64,000 bases of DNA from Siphonodentalium dalli. Taxonomy: Eukaryota; Mollusca; Scaphopoda; Gadilida; Siphonodentaliidae. The DNA is taken from assembly GCA_032622095.1 (NCBI GenBank), contig CP136062.1:1798001-1862000 (forward strand). The letters are read 5' to 3'. The notes under the pieces were generated by a model. It worked only from the letters and a program-made list of their open reading frames with translations. It was not told the origin of the DNA and ran no database searches. Position numbers and translations under genes: made by a program. Every line of letters begins with the position of its first letter. The stretch's first letter is position 1. Below, piece after piece: positions 33,978-45,599 of the stretch.

Positions 33978-34036
33978 AGGAATGATTAACTCCGTCTCGG
34001 GTCTATAAATAGGCCCTCGGGCTGTTAATCATTCCT
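33978..34036. repeat. Small hairpin, 13-bp perfect arms
   Basis: aggaatgattaac (33978-33990) pairs with gttaatcattcct (34024-34036) around a 33-bp loop. Confidence 0.7.
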
Positions 34037-34132
34037 GTCGGGTCCAGGTGCTACCACGGCCGAGTACTAGTAACTTTATAACCCTGTGGCGACTGCAGTA
34101 TCGTTCTTTAATGTGCACACAGCAAGGCGGAA

Positions 34133-34802
34133 TACAGGAGAAGTCGGGCCCGCTACGAAGTCGGCCCCAGAGAAGTCGGCCCCGTACGAAGTCGGCCCAG
34201 CTATTAACATCAGTTAGTGACATGTTTACTCAATTGAGTAACATACATGTATATCAGGTGTCACGGAAACCTTGTTCAACACTACATTGTATATGACTTA
34301 GTGTTGATCTTTATCGGCGTTTCGCTGACTGCTTCCATGTGGAAATCCCTCTGGCGCGACGCCCATTATAATTATGACAGGACATTGTTTAGGTCTATAG
34401 ATTAATTGGCTGACTAACTGTGAAGGTTCGTATCTGGTCTAATACCATGTCTTGTATATATGGCTATTTTTCCAGTACAGATTTAAATTTCCGTTTAACG
34501 AACCCTATCGACATATCTGCGTAAAGCCATGACAGTGCGCGATAAGAAAATGGATTGCCAGGAGGTGATATAATTCTCCTTGACACCATGTGACCAAAAC
34601 ATGGTCACATAAAATGGAATGCTACGAGGTGATGTAATCCCTTATGACATCGTGTGGCGAAATGTCGGTCTCATCTTATTGTGCCACAGGCATTAACAAG
34701 CAGTAAAATAATAATGGGGCCGACTTTTCTTGACCAATCTTTAATTTACCCGGGCCGACTTCTCTTGTGGCCGACCTTGTTTTGGGCTGACTTCTCCAGA
34801 TA
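34133..34802. mobile_element. Element with repetitive inverted ends (gaagtcggcccc)
   Basis: The left end (34138-34200) is a run of four gaagtcggcccc-type units. The right end (34715-34797) is the inverted counterpart, ending gggctgacttctccagatac. A lone arm with the same terminal order is at 28715-28762. The interior has no gene. The TIRs are themselves tandem repeats, as in Foldback-type elements. Confidence 0.65.
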
Positions 34803-34986
34803 CCCCGAGGCATGTACACAGGTTAGCCATTTATGTCCGCACCCCCAATCAGACAGCATACTGCAGAACAACAAAATACCTGGATAGATGTTGTAATGGG
34901 GGAAGTCGGTATTTTTGCATTCGGATCTTTATTCAGTGATCTCAAATGAGACTTTTCAGCTTTACAAACTTGGTATCTGACCGAGT

Positions 34987-35086
34987 TCTGATTTTTGTCA
35001 GAATACCCTGACCAGGTTGCGATCCCTGGCCCGCTAGCACGAGAGACCAGTACACTACAGTACCTCTCGGCTATCGACTTCCCTAG
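34987..35086 (-). repeat. tRNA-derived SINE head
   Basis: On the minus strand there is an A-box TAGCCGAGAGG (35073-35063) and, 37 nt on, a B-box-like GGATCGCAACC (35025-35015). Flanking complementary stretches are compatible with a tRNA-like fold with a longer variable arm, as in Leu or Ser tRNA. The B-box deviates from consensus at one conserved position and I see no intact acceptor stem, so this is a SINE or tRNA relic and not a tRNA gene. Confidence 0.45.
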
Positions 35087-35339
35087 ATTTAAGTAATTGA
35101 CCCCCTCTATAGTGGTGTCACCCCATGTAATACTGCTGTATTATATAAGAAATGAACGGCGGGTTCAATGTGGTCATCGGATTTTTACCGCAAGAAAAAT
35201 TCAGCAAACTGCATGAACCCCGAAGTAGTAAAGCCAAAAAAATATACCTGTGTTTCCGGTGACCCGCCCACCCCTATTTCGGAGCTCCTGACGGTTTTCA
35301 TTTTATTCATTTTGCAAAATTCCAACGCATCCCGTTTTA

Positions 35340-35485
35340 TTAGCTCAACTTACAACTTTGTAAGTTTGAGCTATTGCCATGGGTTGGCGTCCGTCATCCG
35401 TGTGTCTGTGTGTCCGTCAACAATTTACTTTGTCGCGGGATACAGGTTGTGCCTTTAGTCTGATCTCTTTGAAATTTGTCATGAA
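35340..35485 (+). mobile_element. 5' end of the agctcaactt satellite-like element
   Basis: Begins TTAGCTCAACTTAC, followed by a short hairpin (aactttgtaagtttgagct), then the gtccgtcatccgtgtgtctg stretch and the ~160-bp monomer sequence. The same 5' order starts the element at 41143. It is interrupted at 35486 by a hAT-like element and resumes at 36448. Confidence 0.8.
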
Positions 35486-36447
35486 CAGGGTCCGCGCTGG
35501 AACGAAATTTACATTTGCCAAATGAAAATATTTTTTGCCAAATTCTTTTAGAATTTGCCAAATATTATTCCCAATAGCATCATTTTCTGCAACCTTGACT
35601 GAGTCTTATGTTTCGACACTCACTGTTTGATATCGATAAAAAAGCAGTTAGTTAATGATTATGATCTCATCTATTACGGTTTATCATACAACAATAAACC
35701 GATTACCGAACAATACAATAGTAGAAGCGTTGCTTGATCAAAAGCGAACATCATATGAAGATTAGCTATGTAAGCACCACCATCACACTAAATAGAGGTA
35801 CCCTGCTGGACAAAACAAGTGTCCACTCAACCGCGGTGTGGTTAGCGTTGCCACCGCGGCCGAAATGCAACTACACCGCAGCTGCACCGGCTAACTACAG
35901 TTGGGCCGCGGTGTACTTGCCATTCAGCCATGGTGTAGATGCCGCGGTGTACGTTCATTAAACTGAAAAAAGACAATACAAACCAGAAATCTAACCACGG
36001 CGCATATGCCATTCAGTCGCGTTGTAGTTGCCTTTCGGCCAAGATGTACTTGCCGTTTGGCCGTAGTGTACATGCTGTTCGGCCGCGGTGCTCAACTGCA
36101 GTTACAAACTCTGACACCGCGGCTGAACGGCAAATACACCGCGGTGCCAATGGACACTTGTTTTGTCCAGCAGGGTAATCCCTCCACCCGTCGATACTAA
36201 TGATATCAGATTAACTGCATCTTAATGGAGGTGTTAACTTTTGCGAAACCATATAAAACACAACTAATATAATTCCATTGTAATAATTTCCGAAAATGAA
36301 TGGTATTGATTGACCGATATTTTTTAACTTCATTAATAAGGAATTAAAAAGTGACTTGCCAAAACTTTTGCCAAATGAAAATATTTTTTGCCAACTGTGA
36401 ATTATTTTTGCCATTGGCAAATTTGGCAAGTGGCAGAGCGAACCCTG
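35486..36447. mobile_element. Non-autonomous hAT-like element with perfect 8-bp target duplication
   Basis: Ends CAGGGTCCGCGCTG and, inverted, CAGGGTTCGCTCTG, flanked on both sides by GTCATGAA (35478-35485 and 36448-36455). The interior repeats tttgccaaatgaaaatattt near both ends. CAGGG-type TIRs with 8-bp duplications are a hAT hallmark. No transposase is present. A TA MITE is nested inside (35801-36175). Confidence 0.9.
35801..36175 (-). mobile_element. TA-target MITE, copy 2, nested in the hAT-like element
   Basis: CCCTGCTGGACAAAACAAGT at the left, CCAGCAGGG at the right, TA on both sides (35799-35800 and 36176-36177). Its interior runs opposite to copies 1, 3 and 4. 375 bp. Confidence 0.92.
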
Positions 36448-36473
36448 GTCATGAATGTTGACATTGACATGTA

Positions 36474-36869
36474 CCCTGCTGGACAAAACAAGTGTCCATT
36501 GGCACCACGGTGTATTTGCCATTCGGGTGCAGTGTCAGAGTTTGTAACTGCAGTTGAGCGCCGCGGCCGAGCGGCAAGTACATGTACACCGCGGCCGAAC
36601 GACAAGTACACATGTACACCATGGCCAAAAAGCAACTACAACGGGGCCGAATGGTATGTACACCGTGGTTAGATTTCTGGTTTGTATTGTCTTTTTTCAG
36701 TTTGATGAATGTACACAGCGGCAACTACATTTGTACACCATGGCCGAATGGCAAATAAACCAATGCCCAACTGTAGTTAGCCAGTGGAGCGCGGTGTAGT
36801 TGCATTTCGGCCGCGGTGGCAATGCTAAGCGCACCGTGGTTAAGTGGACACTTGTTTTTCCCAGCAGGG
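36474..36869 (+). mobile_element. TA-target MITE, copy 3
   Basis: Inserted in the monomer string gacatgTAgatggg, found uninterrupted dozens of times in this window. The insertion reads gacatgTA-[element]-TAgatggg, which demonstrates a 2-bp TA target duplication. 396 bp. TA targets fit the Tc1/mariner group; no transposase is encoded. Confidence 0.95.
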
Positions 36870-37568
36870 TAGATGGGAACGAATCATTTTGGGGTCTTTC
36901 GATCGAAAAACATCTTGGTGGCCATCTTGGATTTCAAGGTTGTGCCTTTGGTCTGATCTTCATGAAATTTGTCATGGATGTTAACAATGACATGTACCGG
37001 TAGTTGGGAACAAGTTCTTTTGGAATAAACGGCCAAAAAACATGGCCGCTGGCAGCCATCTTTGGTTTCAAAATTAAATAGATTGGCGCAGTCTACAGGT
37101 TGTACTGTTCGTCTGATTATCATGAAATTTGTCATAGATGTTAATATTGACATGTAGATGGGAACGAGTTATTTTGGGATCGTTAGGCCAAAAAACATGG
37201 CCACCAGTAGCCATCTTGGATTTTACTCTTTGCATGACTATATCCTTTGGCACGGGCTACATGTCGTACCTTTGGTCTGATCTTCATGAAATTTGTCATG
37301 GATGTTAACAATGACATGTACCGGTAGTTGGGAACAAGTTCTTTTGGAATAAACGGCCAAAAAACATGGCCGCTGGTGGCCATCTTGGATTTCAAAATTA
37401 AATCCATTGGTGCGGTCTACAGGTTGTACTGTTTGTCTGATCATCATGAAATTTGTCATAGATGTTAATATTGACATGTAGATGGGAACGAGTTATTTGG
37501 GTTTGTTAGGCCAAAAAACATGGCCACCAGTAGCCATCTTGGATTTTGGCACAGGCTACAAGTCCTTA

Positions 37569-38324
37569 CCCCGCTGGACAAAACAAGTGTCCATTGGCAC
37601 CGCGGTGTATTTGCCGTTCGGCTGCGGTGTCGCAGTTTGTAACTGCAGTTGAGCACTGCGGCCGAACAGCAAGTACACTGCGGCCGAACGGCAAGTTCAC
37701 TGCGTCCGAACCGCAACTACCCCGCTGGACAAAACAAGTGTCCATTGGCACCGCGGTGTATTTGCCGTTCGGCCGCGGTGTCAGAGTTTGTAACTGCAGT
37801 TGAGCACCGCGGGCCGAACGGCAAGTACACCGTGGCCCAACAGCAAGTACACTGCGGCCGAAAAGCAACTACACCGCAGCCGAACGGCATGTACACCGTG
37901 GTTAGATTTCTGGTTAGTATCGTCTTTTTTCAGTTTAATGAACGTACACTGCGGCAATTACACCATGGCCGAACGGCAAGTACACCGCGGCCCAACTGTA
38001 GTTAGCCGGTGGAGCCGCGGTGTAGTTGTATTTCAGCCACGGTGGCAACGCTAACTGCACCGCGGTTAGGTGGACACTGGTTTTGTCAAGCAGGGTACAT
38101 GTACCCTCGCGGTCGAATGACATGTACATTTTTGGTTTGTATTTTCCTTTTTTCATTTTAATGAAAGTACATGTACACCATGCCAAATAGCAAGTAAACC
38201 GCAGCCCAACTGTAGTTAGCCGGTGGAGCCGCGGTGTACCGGTACATGTAGTTGCATTTCGGCCGCGGTGGCAACGCTAACCGCACCGCAGTTAATAAGT
38301 TGACACTTGTTTTGTCCAGCAGGG
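37569..38324 (+). mobile_element. TA-target MITE, copy 4 (split by copy 5)
   Basis: Left part 37569-37717 and right part about 38098-38324 are two halves of one MITE. The outer flanks restore the monomer string ccttTActtt(g/t)g when it is removed. Copy 5 lies inside. Confidence 0.88.
37720..38095 (+). mobile_element. TA-target MITE, copy 5, inserted into copy 4
   Basis: CCCCGCTGG ... aagCAGGG with TA at 37718-37719 and 38096-38097. The host sequence before and after matches the uninterrupted MITE order (gcaacTA then cac/cgcagccgaa). It is a self-insertion into a sister copy. Confidence 0.88.
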
Positions 38325-38514
38325 TACTTTTGTCAGATCATTATGGAATTTGTCATTAATGTTCAAAATTTAAATCAATTGGCGCGGTCTACAGGTCGTA
38401 CTGTTTGTCTGATTATCATGAAATTTGTCATGGATGTTAATAATGAAAGGCTGATGGGAATGAGTCATTTTGGGTAGTTTGGCCAAAAAACATGGCCGTC
38501 ATGAGCATCTTGGA

Positions 38515-40780
38515 TTTTACTCTTTGCATGACTATATCCTTTGGCGCGGGCTACAGGTCGTAGCTTTGGTCGGATCTTCATGAAATTTGTCATGGCTGTT
38601 GACCTTGACATGTAAATGGGAACGAGTCCTTTTGGGGTCATTCGGCCAAAAAACATGACTGCCATCAGCCATCTTGGATTTTACTCTTTGCATGACTAAA
38701 TCCTTTGGCACAGGCTACAGGTCCTTACTTTGGTCAGATCATCATGAAATTTGTCATGAATGTTGACATTGACATGTAGATGGGAATGAGTCATTTTGGG
38801 GTAATTTGGCCAAAAGCATAGCCGCTTGGCAGCCATCTTTGATTTCAAAATTAAATAGATTGGCGCAGTCTACAGGTCGTACTGTTCGTCTGATTATCAT
38901 GAAATTTGTCATAGATGTTAATATTGACATGTAGATGGGAACGAGTTATTTTGGGATCGTTAGGCCAAAAAACATGGCCACCAGTAGCCATCTTGGATTT
39001 TACTCTTTGCATGACTATATCCTTTGGCGCGGGCTACAGGTCGTAGCTTTGGTCGGATCTTCATGAAATTTGTCATGGCTGTTGACCTTGACATGTAAAT
39101 GGGAACGAGTCCATTTGGGGTCATTCGGCCAAAAGACATGGCCGCCAGCAGCCATCTTGGATTTTACTCTTTGCATGACTAAATCCTTTGGCACAGGCTA
39201 CAGGTCCTTACTTTGGTCAGATCATCATGAAATTTGTCATGAATGTTGACATTGGCATGTAGATGGGAATGAGTCATTTTGGGGTCATTTGGCCAAAAAA
39301 CATGGCCGCTGGCAGCCATCTTTGGTTTCAAAATTAACTAAATTGGCGCGGTCTGCAGGTCGTACTGTTCGTCTGATTATCATGAAATTTGTCATGGATG
39401 TTAATAATGACAGGCAGATGGGAACGAGTCATTTTGGGGTAGTTTGGCCAAAAAACATGGCCGTCATGAGCATCTTGGATTTTAATCTTTGCATGACTAA
39501 ATCCTTTGGCGCGGGCTACAGGTCGCAGCTTTGGTCGGATCTTCATGAAATTTGTCATGGCTGTTGACCTTGACATGTAAATGGGAACGAGTCCTTTTGG
39601 GGTCATTCGGTCAAAAGACATGGCCGCCAGCAGCCATCTTGGATTTTACTCTTTGCATGACTAAATCCTTTGGCACAGGCTACAGGTCCTAACTTTGGTC
39701 AGATCATTATGAAATTTGTCATGAATGTTGACATTCACATGTAGATGGGAATGAGTCATTTTGGGGTAATTTGGCCAAAATCATAGCCGCTGGCAGCCAT
39801 CTTTAATTTCAAAATTAAATAGATTGGCGCAGTCTACAGGTCGTACTGTTCGTCTGATTATCATGAAATTTGTCATAGATGTTAATATTGACATGTAGAT
39901 GGGAACGAGTTATTTTGGGATCGTTAGGCCAAAAAACATGGCCACCAGTAGCCATCTTGGATTTTACTCTTTGCATGACTAAATCCTTTGGCGCGGGCTA
40001 CAGGTCGTAGCTTTGGTCGGATCTTCATGAAATTTGTCATGGCTGTTGATCTTGACATGTAAATGGGAACGAGTCCTTTTGGGGTCATTCGGTCAAAAGA
40101 CATGGCCGCCAGCAGCCATCTTGGATTTTACTCTTTGCATGACTAAATCCTTTGGCACAGGCTACAGGTACTAACTTTGGTCAGATTATTATGAAATTTG
40201 TCATGAATGTTGACATGTAGATGGGAATGAGTCATTTTGGGGTAATTTGGCCAAAAAACATGGCGGCTGGCAGCCATCTTTGATTTCAAAATTAAATAGA
40301 TTGGCGCGGTCTACAGGTCGTACTGTTCGTCTGATTATCATGAAATTTGTCATAGATGTTAATATTGACATGTAGATGGCAACGAGTTATTTTGGGGTCG
40401 TTAGGCCAAAAAATATGGCCACCAGTAGCCATCTTGGATTTTACTCTTTGCATGACTAAATCCTTCGGCGCGGGCTACAGGTCGTAGCTTTGGTCGGATC
40501 TTCATGAAATTTGTCATGGCTGTTGACCTTGACATGTAAATGGGAACGAGTCCTTTTGGGGTCATTCGGTCAAAAGACATGGCCGCCAGCAGCCATCTTG
40601 GATTTTACTCTTTGCATGACTAAATCCTTTGGCACAGGCTACAGGTCCAAACTTTGGTCAGATTATTATGAAATTTGTCATGAATGTTGACATTGACATG
40701 TAGATGGGAATGAGTCATTTTGGGGTAATTTGGCCAAAAAACATGGCCGCTGGCAGCCATCTTTGATTTCAAAATTAAAT
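38515..40780 (+). repeat. ~482-bp higher-order repeat
   Basis: The start of the ttactctttgcatgactaaa + cacaggctac monomer recurs at 38681, 39164, 39646, 40128 and 40605 (steps 483, 482, 482, 477). The last step lacks a 6-bp attgac motif. Each unit holds three different monomers. Copies are more alike between units than the monomers are within one. Confidence 0.9.
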
Positions 40781-41142
40781 CGATTGGCGTGGTCTTCATG
40801 TCGTACTGTTCGTCTGATTATCATGAAATTTGTCATGGATGTTAATAATGACAGGCTGATGGGAATGAGTCATTTTGGGGTAGTTCGACCAAAAAACATG
40901 GCCGTCATGAGCATCTTGGATTTTATTCTTTTCATGACTAAATCCTTCGGCACAGGCTCTAGTTCGTACCTTTGGTCAGATCATTATGATATTTGTCATG
41001 GCTATTGACATGTACAATGTAAATGGGAACGAGTCATTTTGGGGTCGTTTGACCAAAAAACATGGCCGTCAGTGGTCATCTTGGATTTCAAAATTCAATC
41101 CATTAGCACGGGCCACAGGTCGTATCTTTTGTCGGATCATTA

Positions 41143-42940
41143 TTAGCTCAACTTACTTTGTAAGTTTGAGCTATTGCCATGGTTTGGCGTCTGTCGTCCG
41201 TGTGTGCGTGTGTCCCTCAACAATTTCCTTTGGCGCGGGCTACAGGTTGTACCTTTGGTCTGATCTTTATGAAATTTGTCACGAATGTTGACCTTGACAT
41301 GTAGATGGGAACGAATGGCCGCTGGTGGCCATCTTGGATTTCAAAATTCAATCCATTGGCGCGGGATACAGGTCGTGCTGTTCGTCTTATCATGAAATTT
41401 GTCATGGATGTTAATATTGACATGTAGATGGGAACGAGTGATTTTGGGGTCGTTCAGCCAAAAATCATGGCCGCCAGCAGCCATCTTGGATTTTACTCTT
41501 TGCATGACTAAATTCTTTGTTGCGGGCTACAGGTTGTAGCTTTGGTCAGAACTTCATGAAATTTGTCATGGATGTTAACAATGACATGTAGATGGGAACG
41601 AGTGATTTTGGGGTCGTTCGGCCAAAAAACATGGCCGCCAGCAGCCATCTTGGATTTTACTCTTTGCATGACTAAATCCTTTGGCGCGGGCTACAGGTCG
41701 TACCTTTGGTCTGATCTTTATTAAATTTGTCATGAATGTTGATATTGACATGTAGATGGGAACGAGTCATTTTGGGGTCATCTGGCCAAAAAACATGGCT
41801 GCTGGTGGCTATCTTGGATTTCAAAATTCAATCCAATGGCGCGGGCTACAGGTCGTACTGTTCGTCTGATAATCATGAAATTTGTCATGGATGTTAATAT
41901 TGACATGTACAAATGTAGATGGGAACGAGTGATTTTGGGGTCGTTGAGCCAAAACACATGGCCGCCAGCAACCATCTTGGATTTTACTCTTTGCATGACT
42001 AAATTCTTTGGCGCGGGCTACAGGTTGTAGCTTTGGTCAGAACTTCATGCAATTTGTCATGGATGTTAACAATGACATGTAGATGGGAACGAGTGATTTT
42101 GGGGTCGTTCGGTCAAAAAACATGGCCGCCAGCAGCCATCTTGGATTTTACTCTTTGCATGACTAAATCCTTTGGCGCGGGCTACAGGTCGTACCTTTGG
42201 TCTGATATTTATGAAATTTGTTATGAATGTTGATATTGACATGTAGATGGGAATGAGTCATTTTGGGGTCATACGACCAAAAAACACGGCCACTGGCGGC
42301 CATCTTGGATTTCAAAATTAAATCCATTGGCACGGGCTACAGGTCGTACTGTTCGTCTGATCATCATGATATTTATCATGGATGTTAATATTAACATGTA
42401 GATGGGAACGAGTGTTTTTGGGGTCATTTGTCTAAAAAACATGTCCGCCAGCAGCCATATTGGATTTTACTCTTTGCATGACTAAATCCTTTGGTGCGGG
42501 CTACAGGTCGTAGCTTTGGTCGGAACTTCATGAAATTTGTCATGGATGTTAACAATGACATGTAGATGGGAAACGAGTTATTTTGGGGTCGTTCAGCCGA
42601 AAAACATGGCCGCCAGCAGCCATCTTGGATTTTACTCTCTGCATGACTAAATCCATTGGCACAGGCTACAGGTCGTACCTTTGATCAGATCATTATGAGA
42701 TTTGTAAAGGCTGTAGATTGGCCATTTTAGAATTTACTCTTTGCATCAATAAATCCTTTGGCACACCATAATCACCACATCCCTGATCCGATCATTATGA
42801 AACCTGTCATGAATGTTGATATTGACATGTACATCTAGTCTTACTTAGACATTTCAATTAGCACCTTTCCTATTACTCCATTTACTGTCAACCATTAAAT
42901 CATTCCCCTACTAAGTTGAACTACAGTGTCATTGACACTT
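41143..42940 (+). mobile_element. ~1.8-kb agctcaactt element carrying the same monomers
   Basis: Begins TTAGCTCAACTTAC plus the 5' hairpin and gtccgtgtgtgcgtgtg, contains about ten monomers, and ends aagttgaactacAGTGTCATTGACACTT. TCATTA flanks both sides (41137-41142 and 42941-42946), a possible 6-bp target duplication within the array. The inverted sister copy is 47888-49683. Confidence 0.72.
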
Positions 42941-43430
42941 TCATTACATTTGTTAATTTTGTCATGGATATTAAAATTGACATGTAGATGGGAAACGAGT
43001 AATTTTGGGGTTGTTCGGCCAAAAATATGGCCGCCAGCAGCCATCTTGGATTATACTCTTTGCATGACTAAATTCTTTGTCAAGGGCTACAAGTCGAATC
43101 TTTGGTCCAATCATCATGAGATTTGTCATGGATGTTAACAATTACATGTAGATGGGAAAAGATTCATTTTAAATTCAACCAAAAAACCAGCCATCTTGTA
43201 TTTTACTCTTTACACAACTAAATCCTTTGACACGGGCTACATGTCGTATCTTTTGTCGGATCATCATGAAATTTGTGAGGGATGTTAACAATGACATGTA
43301 AATAGGAAGGAGTCTTTTTTGGGTCATTTGCCAATAAACATGGCTGTCGTGGCCATCTTTGATTTTAATCTTTGCATAACTAGGCCTTTCAACTTTCCAC
43401 ATTCCTAATTGCTCCATTAACTGTAACACA

Positions 43431-44061
43431 TGAAATTATTCCCTTTCCACGTTAGCTACAGTGCCATTGACACTTTGATAATTACATTTCAGTCAATTCA
43501 CATTTTCAGCTGCATATACATGTATATGTAAACCAATTTCATCATTAAAGAAATTGCAAATTCATCGTTGATTCCATCATCTCAATATTTCATTAAAGTG
43601 AGACTTTATGTTCACACATTGATTCATTCAGGCAACATTTTCTCCATTTCTACACTGTTCATTGCATTGATCGTCTTCAATGGGGATAATCTATAATTCT
43701 ATATGTATATCATCGTTAACTATTAAAGTGACATTTCTCTTCCACCCAACGATATTGCATTAAAATGACGCTTCATATTCATTACACTTCATTCAATAAT
43801 TTCTGTTTCTACATCACTTATTGCATTGATTGCCTTCAGGTAAGGTAAGCTATGTTCGACTCAAATATTAAAGTGACGCATCATATTCACTACACTTCAT
43901 TCAATAATTTCTTTTTCTACATAGTTTACATGTATTGCATTGATTGCCTGCAGCTAAGGTAATCTATGTCCGACTCAAATAATACAAATATTAAAGGCAT
44001 TCCATTTCCATCCATTAATTCCAAGGAAACTTCTGCTGTGATATATATATGTATATATGCA
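43431..44061. other. Simple unique DNA with a second 3'-end motif
   Basis: The element-type 3' end (gttagctacagtgccattgacact) recurs near 43453-43477. After it, aaagtgac(g/a)(c/t)(a/t)t(c/t)-type phrases repeat loosely (43600-43990). No gene. Confidence 0.5.
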
Positions 44062-44063
44062 TA

Positions 44064-44598
44064 CAGGGTACTACATGTGCTACACCACTCGGATAAATGT
44101 CTGTCATCACACTAAAATACCATGTTATAACTTGAATTGATATATTCGTAATCGTATATAGTCACCAATAGCTGGGTTACTACCGTAGTACCTGACATTG
44201 CCCATCTAGCGAACTATTCAAACCCAACAGGCCTGGTTGATTTCGCTGTGGGATGATGGTTCACTTCCATCCTCAAGCTAATTATGCCATTTCATGGCAT
44301 AATTTTGTTCTGACGTGCAGGGGTAGATATGCTTGAGGCCCCACCACAGTTCAATTCACACCAGGTTCTCAGCTATTATCTTATGTTCGAACTTTACTCA
44401 TATGTTTGGACTGATCATAACCATGATTTTAATGCTGGGTTTGAATAGTTCACTATATGGACAATGTCCGTTACTACGGTGGTAACCCGGCTATTGGTGA
44501 CTATATACGATTACGAATATATCAATCCAAGTTCTAGCATGGTATTTGTGTGACGACACAGACATTTCTCCGAGTGGTGTAGCACATGAAGTACCCTG
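44064..44598. mobile_element. 535-bp MITE with ~157-bp terminal inverted repeats
   Basis: CAGGGTACTACATGTGCTAC at the left pairs with gtagcacatgaagtaccctg at the right. Pairing continues for about 157 bp (to gaactattcaaaccca / tgggtttgaatagttc). TA lies on both sides (44062-44063 and 44599-44600). A small hairpin (attatgcca/tggcataat) sits in the middle. No coding capacity; the 86-codon frame at 44546 is chance. Confidence 0.85.
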
Positions 44599-45240
44599 TA
44601 CGGAACATCCTATAATTATTGTAACATTGAACTTAATGATCAACTTGGTGGTTGCTCCATTACGTGTCACGTACGATCATATTAGTTTCATCCCACTGAT
44701 ACCTTGCTTATATTTAAATTTACACAATATTCTGATATTACCAGTAATTAATATTTTTTGCTCAGTTTCAAATTTGCACATGCTTGCAACTACAGATTGT
44801 GCCTGAACATTTCATTTATTGGTATTTTAGAATAATATAAACATAAGCTAGCTTAATTAACGAACCAAAGCTGAACAACATAGGTGCCCGTGTGGTGGGG
44901 TGGGGCGATTAACTATTCAAGTGGTCATTCAACCAGTAAAACTGATGTTGTGACATGGCATAGCGGCTGAAATGACGATAAACCTTTATCAACCGACCAA
45001 CATGGATGTTCCTGTGGCTTCAATCTCACATGATTGAATCATTTTGTAACTGGTACTTCAAGTTCATAAAGTTAGAAATATTCTAAATGTGGCCATTTGT
45101 TGGTCTACTTACAACAGATTTTCCACTGAATACCAAAGTTAGGGGGGGTCAGAACCAGAACCCCTCCCACCAATTATGTGGTTCTAAACTCAGCTCATAA
45201 ATCACCATCAACAAGTACATGTACATCTATCAGGACTATG

Positions 45241-45330
45241 AGTTCGAACTCCGTAAAATAACAGAAGCTGAGAAACTGGTGTGAATTAAACTGTGACGGG
45301 GTCTCAAGCATGTCTACCCCTGCGCATCAG
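45241..45330 (-). repeat. Fragment related to the centre of the 44064 MITE
   Basis: Inverted match to 44310-44395 (landmarks gctgagaacctggtgtgaatt, tctcaagca, tctacccctgc). It indicates a second, truncated member of that family about 0.9 kb away. Confidence 0.7.
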
Positions 45331-45390
45331 AAAAAATGTCATTAACCTTATCATGACTAGAGCTCAATGACATTTTGCGAAAAACTTGGT

Positions 45391-45457
45391 CCAATGCACA
45401 CTTATATATATGGGAGTCTCCCATTGGGAGCCTCGCGTATATAAGAAAAGACATTGG
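45391..45457. repeat. Degenerate 67-nt hairpin, sister of 12031-12097
   Basis: Starts ccaatgcaca and ends agacattgg, followed by cctaacaa as at 12098. The arms still pair but with several mismatches. Confidence 0.75.
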
Positions 45458-45599
45458 CCTAACAACATTTGCCTTAACATTGTAAACCAGTGAACTTTTA
45501 TATGCGAGGCTCACCATGAGAGACATGCATATATTTATACATGTATACATGTATACGAGTGTGCACAGGCACATTATCTTTAATGCTGCACCAGTATGA

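Larger units (their letters stand above)
36870..43430 (+). repeat. Satellite-like array of ~160-bp monomers
   Basis: Monomers share catgaaatttgtcatg, gttgac/gttaatattgacatg, agatgggaacgagt, attttggggtc, catggcc and ccatcttggattt. Three variants can be told apart (starting ttactctttgcatgact with either cgcgggctac or cacaggctac, or tcaaaattaaat with gtactgttcgtctgat). Transposons interrupt the array at 37569-38324 and 41143-42940. All plus- and minus-strand ORFs here are echoes of the monomer. Confidence 0.93.

Noticed and set aside
34987-35086. A functional tRNA gene
   Set aside because: The B-box departs from consensus and no complete acceptor stem is visible. SINE relic preferred.
36000-38200. 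Overlapping 60-118 codon ORFs on both strands
   Set aside because: They are translations of the TA MITE modules and change frame from copy to copy.
36884-43429. Many ORFs containing MTNFMKIRPKLRP-like text
   Set aside because: Echoes of the ~160-bp satellite monomer read on either strand, with no independent coding signal.
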